A DNA stretch of 64,000 nt from Ophiura sarsii. Lineage: Eukaryota > Echinodermata > Ophiuroidea > Amphilepidida > Ophiuridae. This document shows, in pieces, positions 45,141 through 57,900 of the stretch. Made by a program: the position numbers and the translations under genes. Location of the stretch: positions 27,729,798 to 27,793,797 of the forward strand of contig CM069442.1 of assembly GCA_035610835.1 (NCBI GenBank). Direction: 5' to 3'. Numbering within the stretch: position 1 is the first letter of the stretch; the number at the start of each line of letters is the position of its first letter. The notes beneath the pieces are model-generated. The model ran no database searches. It was given only the letters and a program-made list of their open reading frames with translations, and was not told where the DNA came from.

Positions 45141-47840
45141 ACAAGTGGCTACACAGGAAGTTAGCATTGACCGCCATTGCTGTTTGTGGTGTACCGTGTT
45201 TAAGTGAGATTAACGTTGAGGGTGTCCTTCAAGTGATGCCATAGGAACCTAGGAGCCTTCAGGGGGTATTTGACACAATTTGTAACATTTTATTTTGATT
45301 TAGGAGTCTTCACAAGGAATGTTGGAACTTGCCTGGTATCAATGGAATGAAGAAATAGAATGGAATATGGCGTTAAATAATTATAGGAAAAAATACCTTA
45401 GAATTTATACAGGGTATTTTCTTTTATTTATTAATTACTGTAATTATTTATTTAAATTTGATTTTTATTATTATGGTATTCATTATTTTTTTTATTTTTT
45501 TTATTTTTTTTTAATTTCATTTAGTATTTTATTTATTAACTTATAATTTATTAATCACTTACTTTTTAATAAAAAATATTCAGTTAATAATATTCAAATA
45601 ATAATATTTATTTACATTTTTAAATAAAACATTCATATAAATTATTAAATTACTTTTATTTTTCAATAGACCAATGTATTGTGTTTTATTTATTTACTTA
45701 TGAAAATTGTTTGTTTGCCTTTTTCTTTGTTTATTTTATTATATTTATTGTATAATTTAAAGTTACTTTAAAGTTGATATAATTTAATAATTTTTTCATC
45801 CATTTGTTTTTTATTCATATATTTAGTCCTTTATTCTTTTCTTATACATTCTTTTCTTATACATACATGTACCTTTTTATTATATCTTTATTAATTAATT
45901 ATTTGTTCATTTGCTTATTTTTTAATTATTTTTTTTTATGATTTGATTGAATAAATGTATGAAATGTATATCAGCAATAAATACAATAAATAATTTGATA
46001 AAAGGAATAAATAATTAAGCAAATAAGTGACTCGGTGAAGTTGTAGATTTTCAAATAACAAGAAAGGAAAATAATATCCCTGTAGACCTCGTGAATTTTA
46101 AAACAATTTAAGAAAAATAGAACCAAGTTTAGATCAATGACCTTATATTAATAAGATATAAATGTTTAAAAATCTATAATATGTGACCATCCAGCACGAA
46201 GGGGCCATTATAAGTCGGCAGAGCATGTACTGAGATATGGCTCAATGTACATTTCAATAAACAATTGGAAACAAAGGAATTTTCAATGGATTTATTTTTT
46301 ATTTATCTATTTAACAAGCAATATGGACATGTAATACATCATTGTAAAGCTGATTTTTAGAAGAATTTCCCTGATCAATATCTCAAAAATCGTCTGGCCG
46401 ACTTTACATCCCATTTGTGGTGGATGGTATAAAATCATCAATATTATGAATTTTATAAAACAAATTGATGATTAATACATTGAATTATAAATATAAAAAC
46501 ATCTATCAAACAGTCCAAAAGCCATATGAAAATAATATAAAACTATACTGTATTATCCCTATACCCTATTAAGGGAATGTGTCAACCCTATTATTTTGAT
46601 GATCAACTTTTGCTTCTAAGTTTGAGAATATTGAATAAAAGTTACATTTATAGAAAGGAATTTTGATAAGGAATCCGATGGTGATATCAATGTGATACCA
46701 AATAAACTAAATTTTGAGAAATGAACCAAAAAACGTGTTCTAATATATATACATTTTTGTAAACAAGACAATTTTTGTCTAGGAAGCAATTTTTTTCTTT
46801 TTCCAAAATAAGGCTTAGTTTTGGAAATATTGCTAAAAACATCGGAAAAGTGTTAAAGTCTTTTTTTGTGTGCATACATTTCGCTAGAAATGGATGCATA
46901 TCTCAAGTTTAAAATCCATAATCGAAAAAATTAAAAAAAGGTTTTTTTAGTTATGTTGTCTGAAAATTCGTAAAATTCCTTCAAATTTGAACTTCTAGAA
47001 AACATCGATTTAGTACAAAATATAATATTGACATTTTCCACCATTTAAAGCTAAAGTTCACGGAATACACGGGCGTGTGACCTAAAAAGCGAGCATACTA
47101 TTATGATCAATCAAAATAAACTATCAGATTCAATTTATATTGTCACAATGTGAAGAAATTGGAAGAAAACTGACATTGTTTTGCGCTCTTTTGTTTTTCG
47201 CGTCTACGTCACGGATATTAAGCGGCGTGTCTAGTATTACGCACGGGAAGTTTCAGCGCGCGACGCAATGATCGAACAGCTGTCGCAGCATTTGAAAAGC
47301 GTGGAACTCCGCTTAAATTCCCGCCAAATAACCATGCGCCTTTTACTGGCTCATCAAACTTGCCAAAACAACAATTTAAAAATCACCCAAAAGAACGGGA
47401 AATAATCGCTTCCGATTAGTAACTTATGATGGAATGATGGAATACATATAAAAGTATAAAATAATAGAGAAATATGAAATTCAATTTTTGAAACAAGTGC
47501 CGGGTTGGCACTGCCCTTAAGCGCCCAGGGCGGTTAGCAAATTCATTTTGGGTATGGGCGCTCCGCTTACTTAAGTTACCTTTTTTAAACTCATTTATCG
47601 TAAACACTGTTGAATTCGGCAAGGTTGCACTAGCGGAAAACCATGTGCGATCGAAAAGTAAACTGTTTAAAATTTAACGAAAAGTAAACTGTTTTAAAAC
47701 CAACATTCTCCATTAGAAGACCCACACAAAAATATAAAATATTATATGAACTGCAACGTCACTTGAAGGACACCCTCAACGTTAATTTCATCTCAAAACA
47801 CTATCAAACTGCAATGGCGAGCCTCTTGTCACACACAGAT
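45140..47840. mobile_element. inverted-repeat-bounded AT-rich region
   Basis: TTAACGTTGAGGGTGTCCTT at about 45210-45230 is inverted at about 47762-47790, together with flanking CGCCATTGC matches. This suggests the remains of a 2.6-kb DNA transposon. The interior begins with an extremely AT-rich tract (45410-46020) and holds MITE-like ends related to the 14940 element near 46551 and 47517. Confidence 0.4.
45410..46020. repeat. extreme AT-rich tract
   Basis: Made largely of TTTATT, TTATTAAT and AATAAT motifs with very few G or C. No gene can be read through it reliably. Confidence 0.7.
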
Positions 47841-48225
47841 GAGTTGACCATACTGGATTGCAACTGCAACACAACAATATAGAAGAGCACTCCTGATTGG
47901 TCAATATGGGATATTGGGGTTTATATTAAATTTACAAATTTTCTGATTGGTTGGCTGTTTTGGTTTTAATCGATGAGCAGTATTTTATAAAAATACATTA
48001 GGCTGATATAGCACATAATCCATTTTGTGGGTCTCCAATTGCCTTACTTTTCCAAAAAAAAGAGGTGAGATTGAAAAAAATAGAAGACTGTAACAGACAA
48101 ATCAATACATAACACCTGCTGCTTTCTATGCGGAGCAATTTTTACCAGATTTAGGCTAACGAAAACAATATACTTGTGACACTGGGTTCACACGTCGTAT
48201 AATAAATGCAACTCTGTCAAGGATA

Positions 48226-48345
48226 TTTGGCGCAGTATATTGTGCCAACTATATGGGCTGGGTCCATTTTTTCATGCAAAAACTTCCACGCCAGGTGGTA
48301 CGAACGTGCGCAGTCGTGGTATTTTGTGGTATATGGTAGGGTTAT
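48226..48345 (+). repeat. dispersed repeat, copy 1 (copy 2 at 61195)
   Basis: Shares GGCTGGGTCCATTTTTTCAT, AAAAACTTCCACGCCA and CAGTCGTGGTAT-type blocks with 61195-61320. Likely the body of a tRNA-derived SINE or similar short element. Confidence 0.6.
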
Positions 48346-48831
48346 GGTGTCTAAATGTTACTATTTCTTGCTTGAAATGAATAAGTTAAAGCTTTAATAA
48401 ATGTTTTTGTTTTTAGACTTAATCACACTAGAAACATTAGTTAAATTGACATAGGCTACCAATTTTGTCTCTACATAAACCATACATTTTTCAGCCCCAA
48501 AAAAATGGATACCAACCGATACCAAATTAAAATTTTTAGTACTTGAGGGCAACAAAACAATTTTGTTTATGCCTTACGTACGTAACGTGAATAGGATATT
48601 AAAACAAGCAAAATTAAGAAAAAGTTATATTGTACATACGATGGTCTTACGCATTTAGGGTACTTATTTGGGAGTAGTGATGAACAGGGTTCGCAGGTTT
48701 TTGCCCCAGGCGGTTTTAACCATGGTTTAAACCGTCCGGCAAAAACACCTTTTTGCCACTGAAAGCCAATGAATTTTTTTTTAGTTTTTTTTTTAGTGTA
48801 TATAACTATAAGATGTAAAACATTAAAGGTA

Positions 48832-49186
48832 TATTATGTGATCTTTTCCGGGAACGCCCTCAACATCGAAACAAAATTGAAAGCAGATTTTCTTGCAGAT
48901 TTACATTTCTGATCATAAATCGTACATACATTCCAAGTTACAGGGCGATATGATTCTTAATTACTTCAAAATCATGGTTTTAGAGTGAAAATAAACTGTC
49001 GGATAACTTATTTTACTCTAAATTCACTCTAAAATCATGATTTTGAGGTAATTAGGAATCAATCGTATCACTCTGTAACTTGAAATGTATGTACGATTTA
49101 TGATCAGAAATGTAAATCTGCAAGAAAATCTACTTTCTAAAACAAATCATGAATAGAGGGCGCTCCCTGGAAAAGATCACATAATA
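48832..49186. mobile_element. 355-bp palindromic MITE, TA target
   Basis: TATTATGTGATCTTTTCC and its inverse bound the element, and the arms pair over about 150 bases (for example GATCATAAATCGTACATACA). The two halves meet near 49010. TA at both ends. A transcript would form a long hairpin, a common source of small RNAs. Confidence 0.8.
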
Positions 49187-50117
49187 CAGACGACGGTGGA
49201 TACGAACGGCCGTTAATTTTGAATTTCCGTTGGTTTCAATGTAACAGTGAATTTTGATTATATGACCCAATAAAATTCATCACACGTTGGATCTAAATGA
49301 TTTCATCCTAAAACCACTGAGGATGGCTAACCATCCCCATTGTCAGTATCATTTTTTGAATTTAAACCGTTGTTAAGCGTTCGTCCTATTCACTTGATCA
49401 CGTAACCTCGTTCGCATATTTTTGCCTGAATATTCGTAAATACGCCCGTGTCCAGCGTCGTCTGACATAATATGCCTTTAAAAGATTTAGTTTACTGTTG
49501 CTATGGCAATCTCTTTCCTTTCCAATGGTACCAGTACATTTAACTCAAAGTTGTCATATCAGTTTCATGTATTTGTTTTCAATTTTAGGGACTTGGTGAA
49601 ACAAAATGTTGGCCAAAATGATTCACTAAATATTTTAATTTTTGTTTTCCTATGTATTTTTTAATATGTTTCAGGCTTTGTATGGGATTTTTCTAGTTTT
49701 TGTCAATTTTTGCCATTTTTGCGGGCAAAAACAGGTTTTTGCCCTTTTTGCTGGCAAAATTGGCTAAAACTAGTTTTTGGCAGCAAAAACCGAACCCTGG
49801 TTGTGAAGTGGTTGTACTCCAAACCGGCGTGAAAAAAACGAGCTATTGCAAACCGATAGTGCCAGTCAATTTCGTTCGAGATTAGCAATCTCAAATGACA
49901 ATGATAATCTCAACCAACAGGATACAGTTTCAACCGACAGGATTCCAACCCCCACCCCCTGGCTACGCCACTGCTGAAGATTATAAATAGCCGTGAAATG
50001 TGGGATGGATATTTTTCTCAATTTGTATCCGGTGGTCTGATCTTGATGATCAGCATTTGTTTCATAATAGGGATGGAATATTTTTTGAGATGTATTATAA
50101 AGGGGTAAAAAAAAGTA

Positions 50118-51270
50118 AGTCCCCCCTAAAATTTGATCATGTTTGTTTGCATAACTCCACACACAACTTACGTTTTGAAAAATTGAAATGTTCAGGAAAA
50201 GGGGAAACGCTTGGCTACCCATACAAAGTTTTCCTTTTTCAATATTATGTTTTTACTTCATCCAAAATATTCACATATCCCCAAACAGTGTAAGAGCACG
50301 AGTATTGATATGTTTGAGGGATAACGCATGCGCAATTGATCATGTATTATAACGTCCTATCTTATTCCATTATATAAAAGGCACTGTAGTCAGTGACCTA
50401 ATCATGTGATCAATTGGGCATGCGATAGCTCCTCCTATACAAGTTGCAGTGGTGCCGGAAACCCTTAGCCTAAGTTAGTTGCAGTTTGCTTCTCAACGAG
50501 ATGACTGGGTGGTGGTTCTTGGCATCACGCATCAGTATGATAAAATACTAACAATCGTAGGTCGGAGTCTATGTGTGGAGATTCCCGAGCCTATCCAATA
50601 AAGCTGTATCATCTAAATATGAGAAGTCTTTTAGAGTTTGATTGTGTGAATATACGATCCCAGGCATTCTGTGGAGCTCAGATAGGATGGTAGTTTAATA
50701 GAAAGAACGCCATGCTACTGAGTATCTTACAATATCACCCCAATACTGAAAGATCTCCACTGGCTTCCTGTTCGCGAAAGGATTAATTTTAAACTTTTTC
50801 TTTTAACTTGGAAAGGTTTGCATGGCACTTCACCAACATATATTGCTAATCTTCTTGTTCCATATCATCCAAAACGTACTCTCAGGTCATCTGATAAACT
50901 TTTACTTGTTGTTCCACAGACTACTTCTTCATTTGGAGATCGCGCATTTTCGGTTGCTGCACCAACTCTCTGAAACTCACTACCTTATAATTTAAGATGC
51001 TGTGATTCACTTGACTCTTTTAAGAACTTGTTAAAAACAAGATTATTTGACTCAGTTTATAATTGAAAGTTTTGCATATCATGTATATGCAAATCATCCT
51101 TGTTAAGTATTTTTCATGTTAATTTGTATTTTTGTTTTATACGAGTGTTTGTGCCTCAGAATAGTTCACCTAGATTGACGGCGCATTATAAATGCCATTA
51201 TTATATTATTATATTATATTATTGTGTGAAGAGTTATGCAAACAAAAACGTGATCAAATTTTAGGGGGGG
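50118..51270. mobile_element. inverted repeat enclosing a LINE relic
   Basis: CCCCCCTAAAATTTGATCAT at 50118 and the inverse at about 51250-51270 continue through TTTGTTTGCATAACTC. Probably a DNA transposon whose interior received a LINE fragment. Confidence 0.5.
50741..51066 (+). pseudogene. LINE RT C-terminal relic
   Basis: Frame reads LKDLHWLPVRERINFKLF, then FSVAAPTL, a stop in place of W, NSLPYNLR, and FKNLLKTRLF to a stop at 51064. These are the conserved C-terminal motifs of CR1/L2-like RTs. Followed by a 3' region ending in ATTATATTATT repeats near 51200. Non-functional. Confidence 0.75.
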
Positions 51271-51358
51271 TGGGGGGGCTTATTATTTTGGACTTGTATA
51301 GGTATTAAAATATTTTGACTATGTGTAAAGAAATGCCTGTGCTATAGGTCTGCTTTTT

Positions 51359-54300
51359 GTCTCGCCTGATGTAATCAGAAAGAGACTATGTTATCACTAT
51401 TTCTGTCCGGCGTCCGCCGTATGCCGTCCGCCGTATGCCGTATGCCGTGTGCTAAGAAATACCTTTGTGACGCGATATCTGGAGATCCGTAAGGCCTATC
51501 GTGATGGGACTTGGTGGAGGGAAGGGGAGTGGTGCGTTCTGTTGCTGATTGATTTTTCAAGGTCATCGGGGGTCATACAAGGTCATCGGGGTCAAATATG
51601 CTTAAAACCTTTGAGACGCGTTGTGACGCGATATCTAGAGATCCGTAAGGCCTATCTTGATGGGACTTGATGTCAGGGAAGGGGGTGGGGTGTTCTTTTG
51701 CTGATTAGATTTTCAAGGTCATTGGAGGTCATTCAAGGTCATCGGGGTCAAATATGGGGTCAAATAAGATCCGTAAGGCCGATCTTGATGGGATTTGGTG
51801 GAGGGAAGGGGGTGTGTTCTTTTTGCTGATTACATTTTCAAGGTCATCGGAGGTCATTCAAGGTCATCAGGGGTCAAATATGGGGTCAAATAGATCAGTA
51901 AGGCCTATCTTGATGGGATTTGGTGGAGAGAAGGGGGGTGGTGTGTTCTTTTTGCTGATTAAATTTTCAAGGTCACCAGAGGTCATCGGGGTCAAATATG
52001 GGGTCAAATAGATCAGTAAGGCCTATATTGATGAGATTTGGTGGAGGGAAGGGGAGTGGTGTGTTCTTTTTGCTGAATAAATTTTCAAGGTCATCAGAGG
52101 TCATTCAAGGTCATCGGGGGTCAAATAAGATCCATAAGGCCTATCTTGATTGGATTTGGTGGAGGGAAGGGGGATGGTGTATTCTTTTTGTTCTTAATTT
52201 TTCGGGGTCATCAGGAGTCAAATATGGGGTCAAATAGATCAGTAAGGCCTATCTTGATGGGATTTGGTGGAGGGAAGGGGGCGGGTGTGTTCTTTTTGTT
52301 GATTAATTTTTCGGGGTCATCAGGAGTCAAATATGGGGTCAAATAGATCAGTAAGGCCTATCTTGATGGGATTTGGTGGAGGGAAGGGGGCGGGTGTGTT
52401 CTTTTTGTTGATTAATTTTTCGGGGTCATCGGGGGTCAAATATGGGGTCAAATAGATCAGTAAGGCCTATCTTGATGGGATTTGGTGGACGGAAGAGGGA
52501 TGGTGTGTTCTTTTTGTTGATTAATTTTTCGGGGTCATTGGGGTCAAATATGGGGTCAAATAGATCAGTAAGGCCTATCTTGATGGGATTTGGTGGAGGG
52601 AAGGGGGTGGTGTGTTCTCTTTGTTGATTAATTTTTCGGGGTCATCTGGGGTCAAATATGGGGTCAAATAGATCAGTAAGGCCTATCTTGATGGGATTTG
52701 GTGGAGGGAAGGGGGTGGTGTGTTCTTTTTGTTGATTAATTTTTCGGGGTCATCGGGGGTCAAATATGGGGTCAAATAGATCAGTAAGGCCTATCTTGAT
52801 GGGATTTGGTGGACGGAAGAAGGATGGTGTGTTCTTTTTGTTGATTTATTTTTCGGGGTCATCGGGGGTCAAATATGGGGTCAAATAGATCAGTAAGGCC
52901 TACCTTGATGGGATTTGGTGGACGGAAGAGGGATGGTGTGTTCTTTTTGTTGATTAATTTTTCGGGGTCATCGGGGGTCAAATATGGGGTCAAATAGATC
53001 AGTAAGGCCTATCTTGATGGGATTTGGTGGACGGAAGAGGGATGGTGTGTTCTTTTTGTTGATTATTTTTTCGGGGTCATCGGGGGTCAAATATGGGGTC
53101 AAATAGATCAGTAAGGCCTATCTTGATGGGATTTGGTGGACGGAAGAGGGATGGTGTGTTCTTTTTGTTGATTAATTTTTCGGGGTCATCGGGGGTCAAA
53201 TAGATCAGTAAGGCCTATCTTGATGGGATTTGGTGGAGGGAAGGGGGGTGGTGTGTTCTTTTTGTTGATTAATTTTTCGGGGTCATCGGGGGTCAAATAT
53301 GGGGTCAAATAGATCAGTAAGGCCTATCTTGATGGGATTTGGTGGACGGAAGAGGGATGGTGTGTTCGTGTTCTTTTTGTTGATTAATTTTTCAGGGTCA
53401 TCGGGGTCAAATATGGGGTCAAATAGATCAGTAAGGCCTATCTTGATGGGATTTGGTGGAGGGAAGGGGGGTGGTGTGTTCTTTTTGTTGATTAATTTTT
53501 CGGGGTCATCGGGGGTCAAATATGGGGTCAAATAGATCAGTAAGGCCTATCTTGATGGGATTTGGTGGAGGGAAGGGGAGTGGTGTGTTCTTTTGGTTGA
53601 TTAATTTTTCGGGGTCATCGGGGGTCAAATATGGGGTCAAATAGATCAGTAAGGCCTATCTTGATGGGATTTGGTGGAGGGAAGGGGGGTGGTGTGTTCT
53701 TTTTGTTGATTAATTTTTCGGGGTCATCGGGGGTCAAATATGGGGTCAAATAGATCAGTAAGGCCTATCTTGATTGGATTTGGTGGAGGGAAGGGGGGTG
53801 GTGTATTCTTTTTGCTGATTAAATTTTCAAGGTCATCGGAGGTCATTCAAGGTCATCTGGGGTCAAATAAGATCCGTAAGGCCTATCTTGATGGGATTTG
53901 GTGGACGGAAGAGGGATGGTGTGTTCTTTTTGTTGATTAATATTTCGAGGTCATCAGAGGTCATCTGGGGTCAAATAAGATCCGTAAGGCCTATCTTGAT
54001 GTGATTTGGTGGAGGGAAGGGGGTTGGTGTGTTCTTTTTGCTGATTAAATTTTCAAGGTCATCAGAGGTCATCTGGGGTCAAATAAGATCTGTAAGGCCT
54101 ATCTTGGTGTGATTTGGTGTAGGGAAGGGGGTTGGTGTGTTCTTTTTGTTGATTAAATTTTTCAAGGTATTACATCCCTTGCATTTACTACAATGCATAC
54201 CTCTGTGACAGTGCTACATTGTATCATATGTTTCATCATCATTTCTTTCAAGTCACTTTTGATGAACAGGCGAGACGCGCCGTTCGAGAACCGCCTTGTT
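51359..54300 (+). mobile_element. TIR-bounded tandem-repeat element, copy 1
   Basis: Starts GTCTCGCCTGATGTAATCAG; the inverse of its first ten bases (CAGGCGAGAC) lies at 54267-54276, followed by a conserved GCGCCGTTCGAGAA-type tail. Between them is an array of about 25 units of 108-118 bp containing AGTAAGGCCTATCTTGATGG, GTTGATTAATTTTTCGGGGT and GGGGTCAAATATGGGGTCAA. The repeated frames across it (GFGGGKGGGVFF-like) come from a period divisible by three in part of the array. Confidence 0.8.
51470..54160 (+). repeat. ~109-bp minisatellite array
   Basis: Consecutive GATCAGTAAGG positions 52237, 52346, 52455, 52563 and 52671 give periods of 109, 109, 108 and 108. Outer units are longer and more diverged (extra GGTCATTCAAGGTCAT), central units nearly identical, as expected from unequal exchange. 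Confidence 0.9.
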
Positions 54301-54677
54301 TAAAACCATTGGGTGCACCAACCCCCCACCCCCTTGTAATGACTGCTAGCACCTTGGAAACCTTGTGTTGTTTCTTTATTTAATGTTATATTAACTTGCT
54401 GTTTTCAAACACATACCACTGAGCTACTGTAGCTTGTATATAACTACAATTAAAGATTTGTTAAAATTGCCACACAAGTTCCAAGATACCTCTGTCTAAA
54501 ACAAGTGTAAAAGTTTCTTTGTGTAATTCTGTAGATTTCATCAGCTTAAATGTGCGCACATTCGATGATCAAGTCAACTATATGGGCATAAATGGCTGCA
54601 CTGTGCAAATGAAAAAGTTTGTTTGTTTTTTAAGTTTTTTATTTTTCACTTATATTTTGTTCTCTTTTATGATATAG

Positions 54678-54973
54678 ATGAGCTGCCAACATGAATTCGT
54701 TGTCTGAGAAATTTGTAATGAACGTTGCTAAATCAATGGCACCTCAACGTATGATGGAATTTGCTATTGAACTTGGTATAAAAAGTCATAGAATTGATCA
54801 AATCAGAGATAACTACCGTGACAGCGTTGCAGCAAATTTTGCAATCCTCCAAGATTGGAATGAAAAGGAAAAGAGCGATGCAATAGAGGAATTTAAAGCG
54901 GCGTTGAAGACAATTCCTGAGCTGAAATATGTATATGACATGATTGGAACTGATGAGCTTGGACCTTATGAAG
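54678..54973 (+). CDS. host gene exon 1 (coding): death-like domain
   Basis: Acceptor TCTTTTATGATATAG implies an upstream non-coding exon not located here. Coding starts at ATG 54691, with in-frame TGA at 54679 just before it. The 94 residues look like a death-fold domain: LSEKF, hydrophobic heptad-like helices, IDQIRDNYRD, ILQDWNEKEK and a C-terminal ALKTIPELKYVYDMI. Ends in phase 1 (GAAG before GTAGGG). Death domains mediate homotypic assembly in apoptosis and innate signalling; whether this one does is unknown. CARD or DED assignment is possible. Confidence 0.7.
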
Positions 54974-57900
54974 GTAGGGTAGTTTTATTGTTTCGCCTGA
55001 TGTAATCAGAAAGAGACTATGTTATCACTATTTCTGTCCGGCGTATGGCGTCCGCCGTCTGCCGTGTGCTAAGAAATACCTTTGTGACGCGATATCTGGA
55101 GATCCGTAAGGCCTATCTTTGATGGGACTTGGTGGAGGGAAGGAGGGAGGGTGGTGCGTTCTTTTGCTGATTGAATTTTCAAGGTCATTGGAGGTTATCG
55201 GGGTCAAATATGCTTAAAACTCTTGTGACGCATTGTAACACGATATCTAGAGATCCGTAAGGCCTATGTTGATGGGACTTGATGTCGGGAAAGGGGGTGG
55301 TGTGTTCTTTTGCTGAGTAGATTTTCAAGGTCATTGGAGGTCATTCAAGGGCATCAGGGTCAAATATGGGGTCAAATAAGATCGGTAAGGCCTATCTTGA
55401 TGGGATTTGGTGGAGGGAAGGGGGTGGTGTGTTCTATTTGCTGATTAAATTTTCAAGGTCATCGGAGGTCATTCAAGGTCATCGGGGTCAAATAGATTAG
55501 TAAGGCCTATATTGATGAGATTTGGTGGAGGGAAGGGGAGTGGTGTGTTCTTTTTGCTGAATAAATTTTCAAGGTCATCAGAGGTCATTCAAGGTCATTG
55601 GGGTCAAATAAGATCTGTAAGGCCTATCTTGATTGGATTTGATGGAGGGAAGGGGGTGGTGTATTCTTTTTGCTGATTACATTTTCAAGGTCATCGGAGG
55701 TCATTCAAGGTCATCTGGGGTCAAATAAGATCCGTAAGGCCTATCTTGATGGGATTTGGTGGACGGAAGAGGGATGGTGTGTTATTTTTGTTGATTAATT
55801 TTTCGAGGTCATCGGAGGTCATCTGGGGTCAAATAAGATCCGTTAGGCCTATCTTGATGGGATTTGGTGGAGGGAATGGGGTTGGTGTGTTCTTTTTGCT
55901 GATTAAATTTTCAAGGTCATCAGAGGTCATCTGGGGTCAAATAAGATCCGTAAGGCCTATCTTGATGGGATTTGGTGGAGGGAAGGGGGTTGGTGTGTTA
56001 TTTTTGCTGATTAAATTTTCAAGGTCATCAGAGGTCATCTGGGGTCAAATAAGATCCGTAAGGCCTATCTTGATGGGATTTGATGGACGAAAGAGGGATG
56101 GTGTGTTCTTTTTGTTGATTAATTTTTCGAGGTCATCTGGGGTCAAATAAGATCCGTAAGGCCTATCTTGATGTGATTTGGTGGAGGGAAGGGGGTTGGT
56201 GTGTTCTTTTTGCTGATTAAATTTTCAAGGTCATCAGAGGTCATCTGGGGTCAAATAAGATCCGTAAGGCCTATCTTGATGGGATTTGGTGGACGGAAGA
56301 GGGCTGGTGTGTTCTTTTTGCTATTAATTTTACGAGGTCATTCAAGGTCATCTGGGGTCAAATAAGATCCGTGAGGCCTATCTTGATTGAATTTGGTAGA
56401 GAAAAGTGTGTTCTTATTGCCGATTAATTTTTCGAGGTCATTCAAGGTCATCTGGGGTCAAATAAGATCCGTAAGGCCTATCTTGATTATATTTGGTGGA
56501 GAGAAGGGGTGTGGTGTGTTCTTTTTGCTGATTAATTTTTCAAGGTCATCTGGGGTCAAATAAGATCTGTAAGGCCTATCTTGATGGTATGTGGTGGAGG
56601 GAAGGGGGATGGTGTGTCCTTTTTGCTGATTTAATTTTCAAGGTCATCAGAGGTCATTCAAGGTCAAATATGGGGTCAAATAGATCAGTAGGGCCTATCT
56701 TGATGGGACTTGGTGGAGGGAAGGGGGTGTATTCTTTTTGTTGATTAAATTTTCACGGTCATTGGAGGTAATTCAAGAACGTCTGGGGTCCCCCTAAAAT
56801 GTCTTGCCTCCTTTTGCCCCCCCCACCCCCCCCCTCCCCCAAAAAAAATTATGATGCTGGCGCCGCCACTGCATAGTCCAAAGGTGGTGGGTACTATCTA
56901 AACTTTGAAGGGCCATAAAGCAGAAACGATTCATTTGTGTTCCGCAATTTTTTTAGTACTGGGTAACATTTGAGCATCCCTTAAGGTATTACATCCCTTG
57001 CATTAACTACAATGCATTCCTCTGTGACAGTGCTACATTGTATCATCATATGTTTCATCATCATTTCTTTCAAGTCACTTTTGATGAACAGGCGAGACGC
57101 GCCGTTCGAGAACTGCCTTGTTGAAATATATGCTGGAATATACACACAGCCTCTTACGGTGTCTCTTTTTTTAAAACCATTGACCTGAGGTGATCCCGAT
57201 CTCAATAATACCTTTTTTTCCTTCAGTGCCCAACCTCTTAAAAATAGTACAGTTGATGTCACCAAGGGAAGTTTTATCAAGAGCCGTAACATATGGTGAA
57301 ATCACCATCCCTTACAGTACACAATGTAGTGTATCTTCAGTTTGATAAGTCAGAATGTCAGATTTTCATTTAAATCTAACATTCTAATGAAAGGTTATAA
57401 TGTCATTGATTTTCATGATGAAAAATAATGACATGGGTATCTAATATTTTCAGCAACATGAGAACACAAGTCTACATGTTTTATTTACATGAACAATAAT
57501 CGAATACCATATTTCTATTATTTCCTTTTTCTTACATCAGATACTACAGCCAAGAAACCTATAAACAAGCGTACAATGACAGACAATACTCAACAGAAAG
57601 CTAAAAAGAGGGCAAAAATATCTAGAAAGAAAAAAGGTAAAACAATTAAGGATGGGTGTTGAGAGGGGGGTCCGGGGTATCATCTGGCTCTCACCTGGGG
57701 ACTAAAGACAATTACTGTTCTCAAAACAACTAGTCTCAAGGGAGGAGTCAATTTTGTAAACAAATCCAAGTGCAAGTATCCAAATCTGTCATTGAAGACC
57801 ATCCTTTAATTGATGAGTTTACATCCACCTCATCAGATTCGCCTGATAATGGATTGAATGGTAATAAGCCATTCACTAAATTGTTGGTTTGCCATAAAGA

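Noticed and set aside
51470..54160. CRISPR-like array
   Set aside because: Units are ~109 bp with no unique spacers and the genome is eukaryotic; this is a minisatellite.
51449..56150. Repeated open frames with VRPILMGFGGGKG-like units
   Set aside because: They follow the ~109-bp minisatellite, differ in frame between units and have no start or splice context; not a repeat protein.
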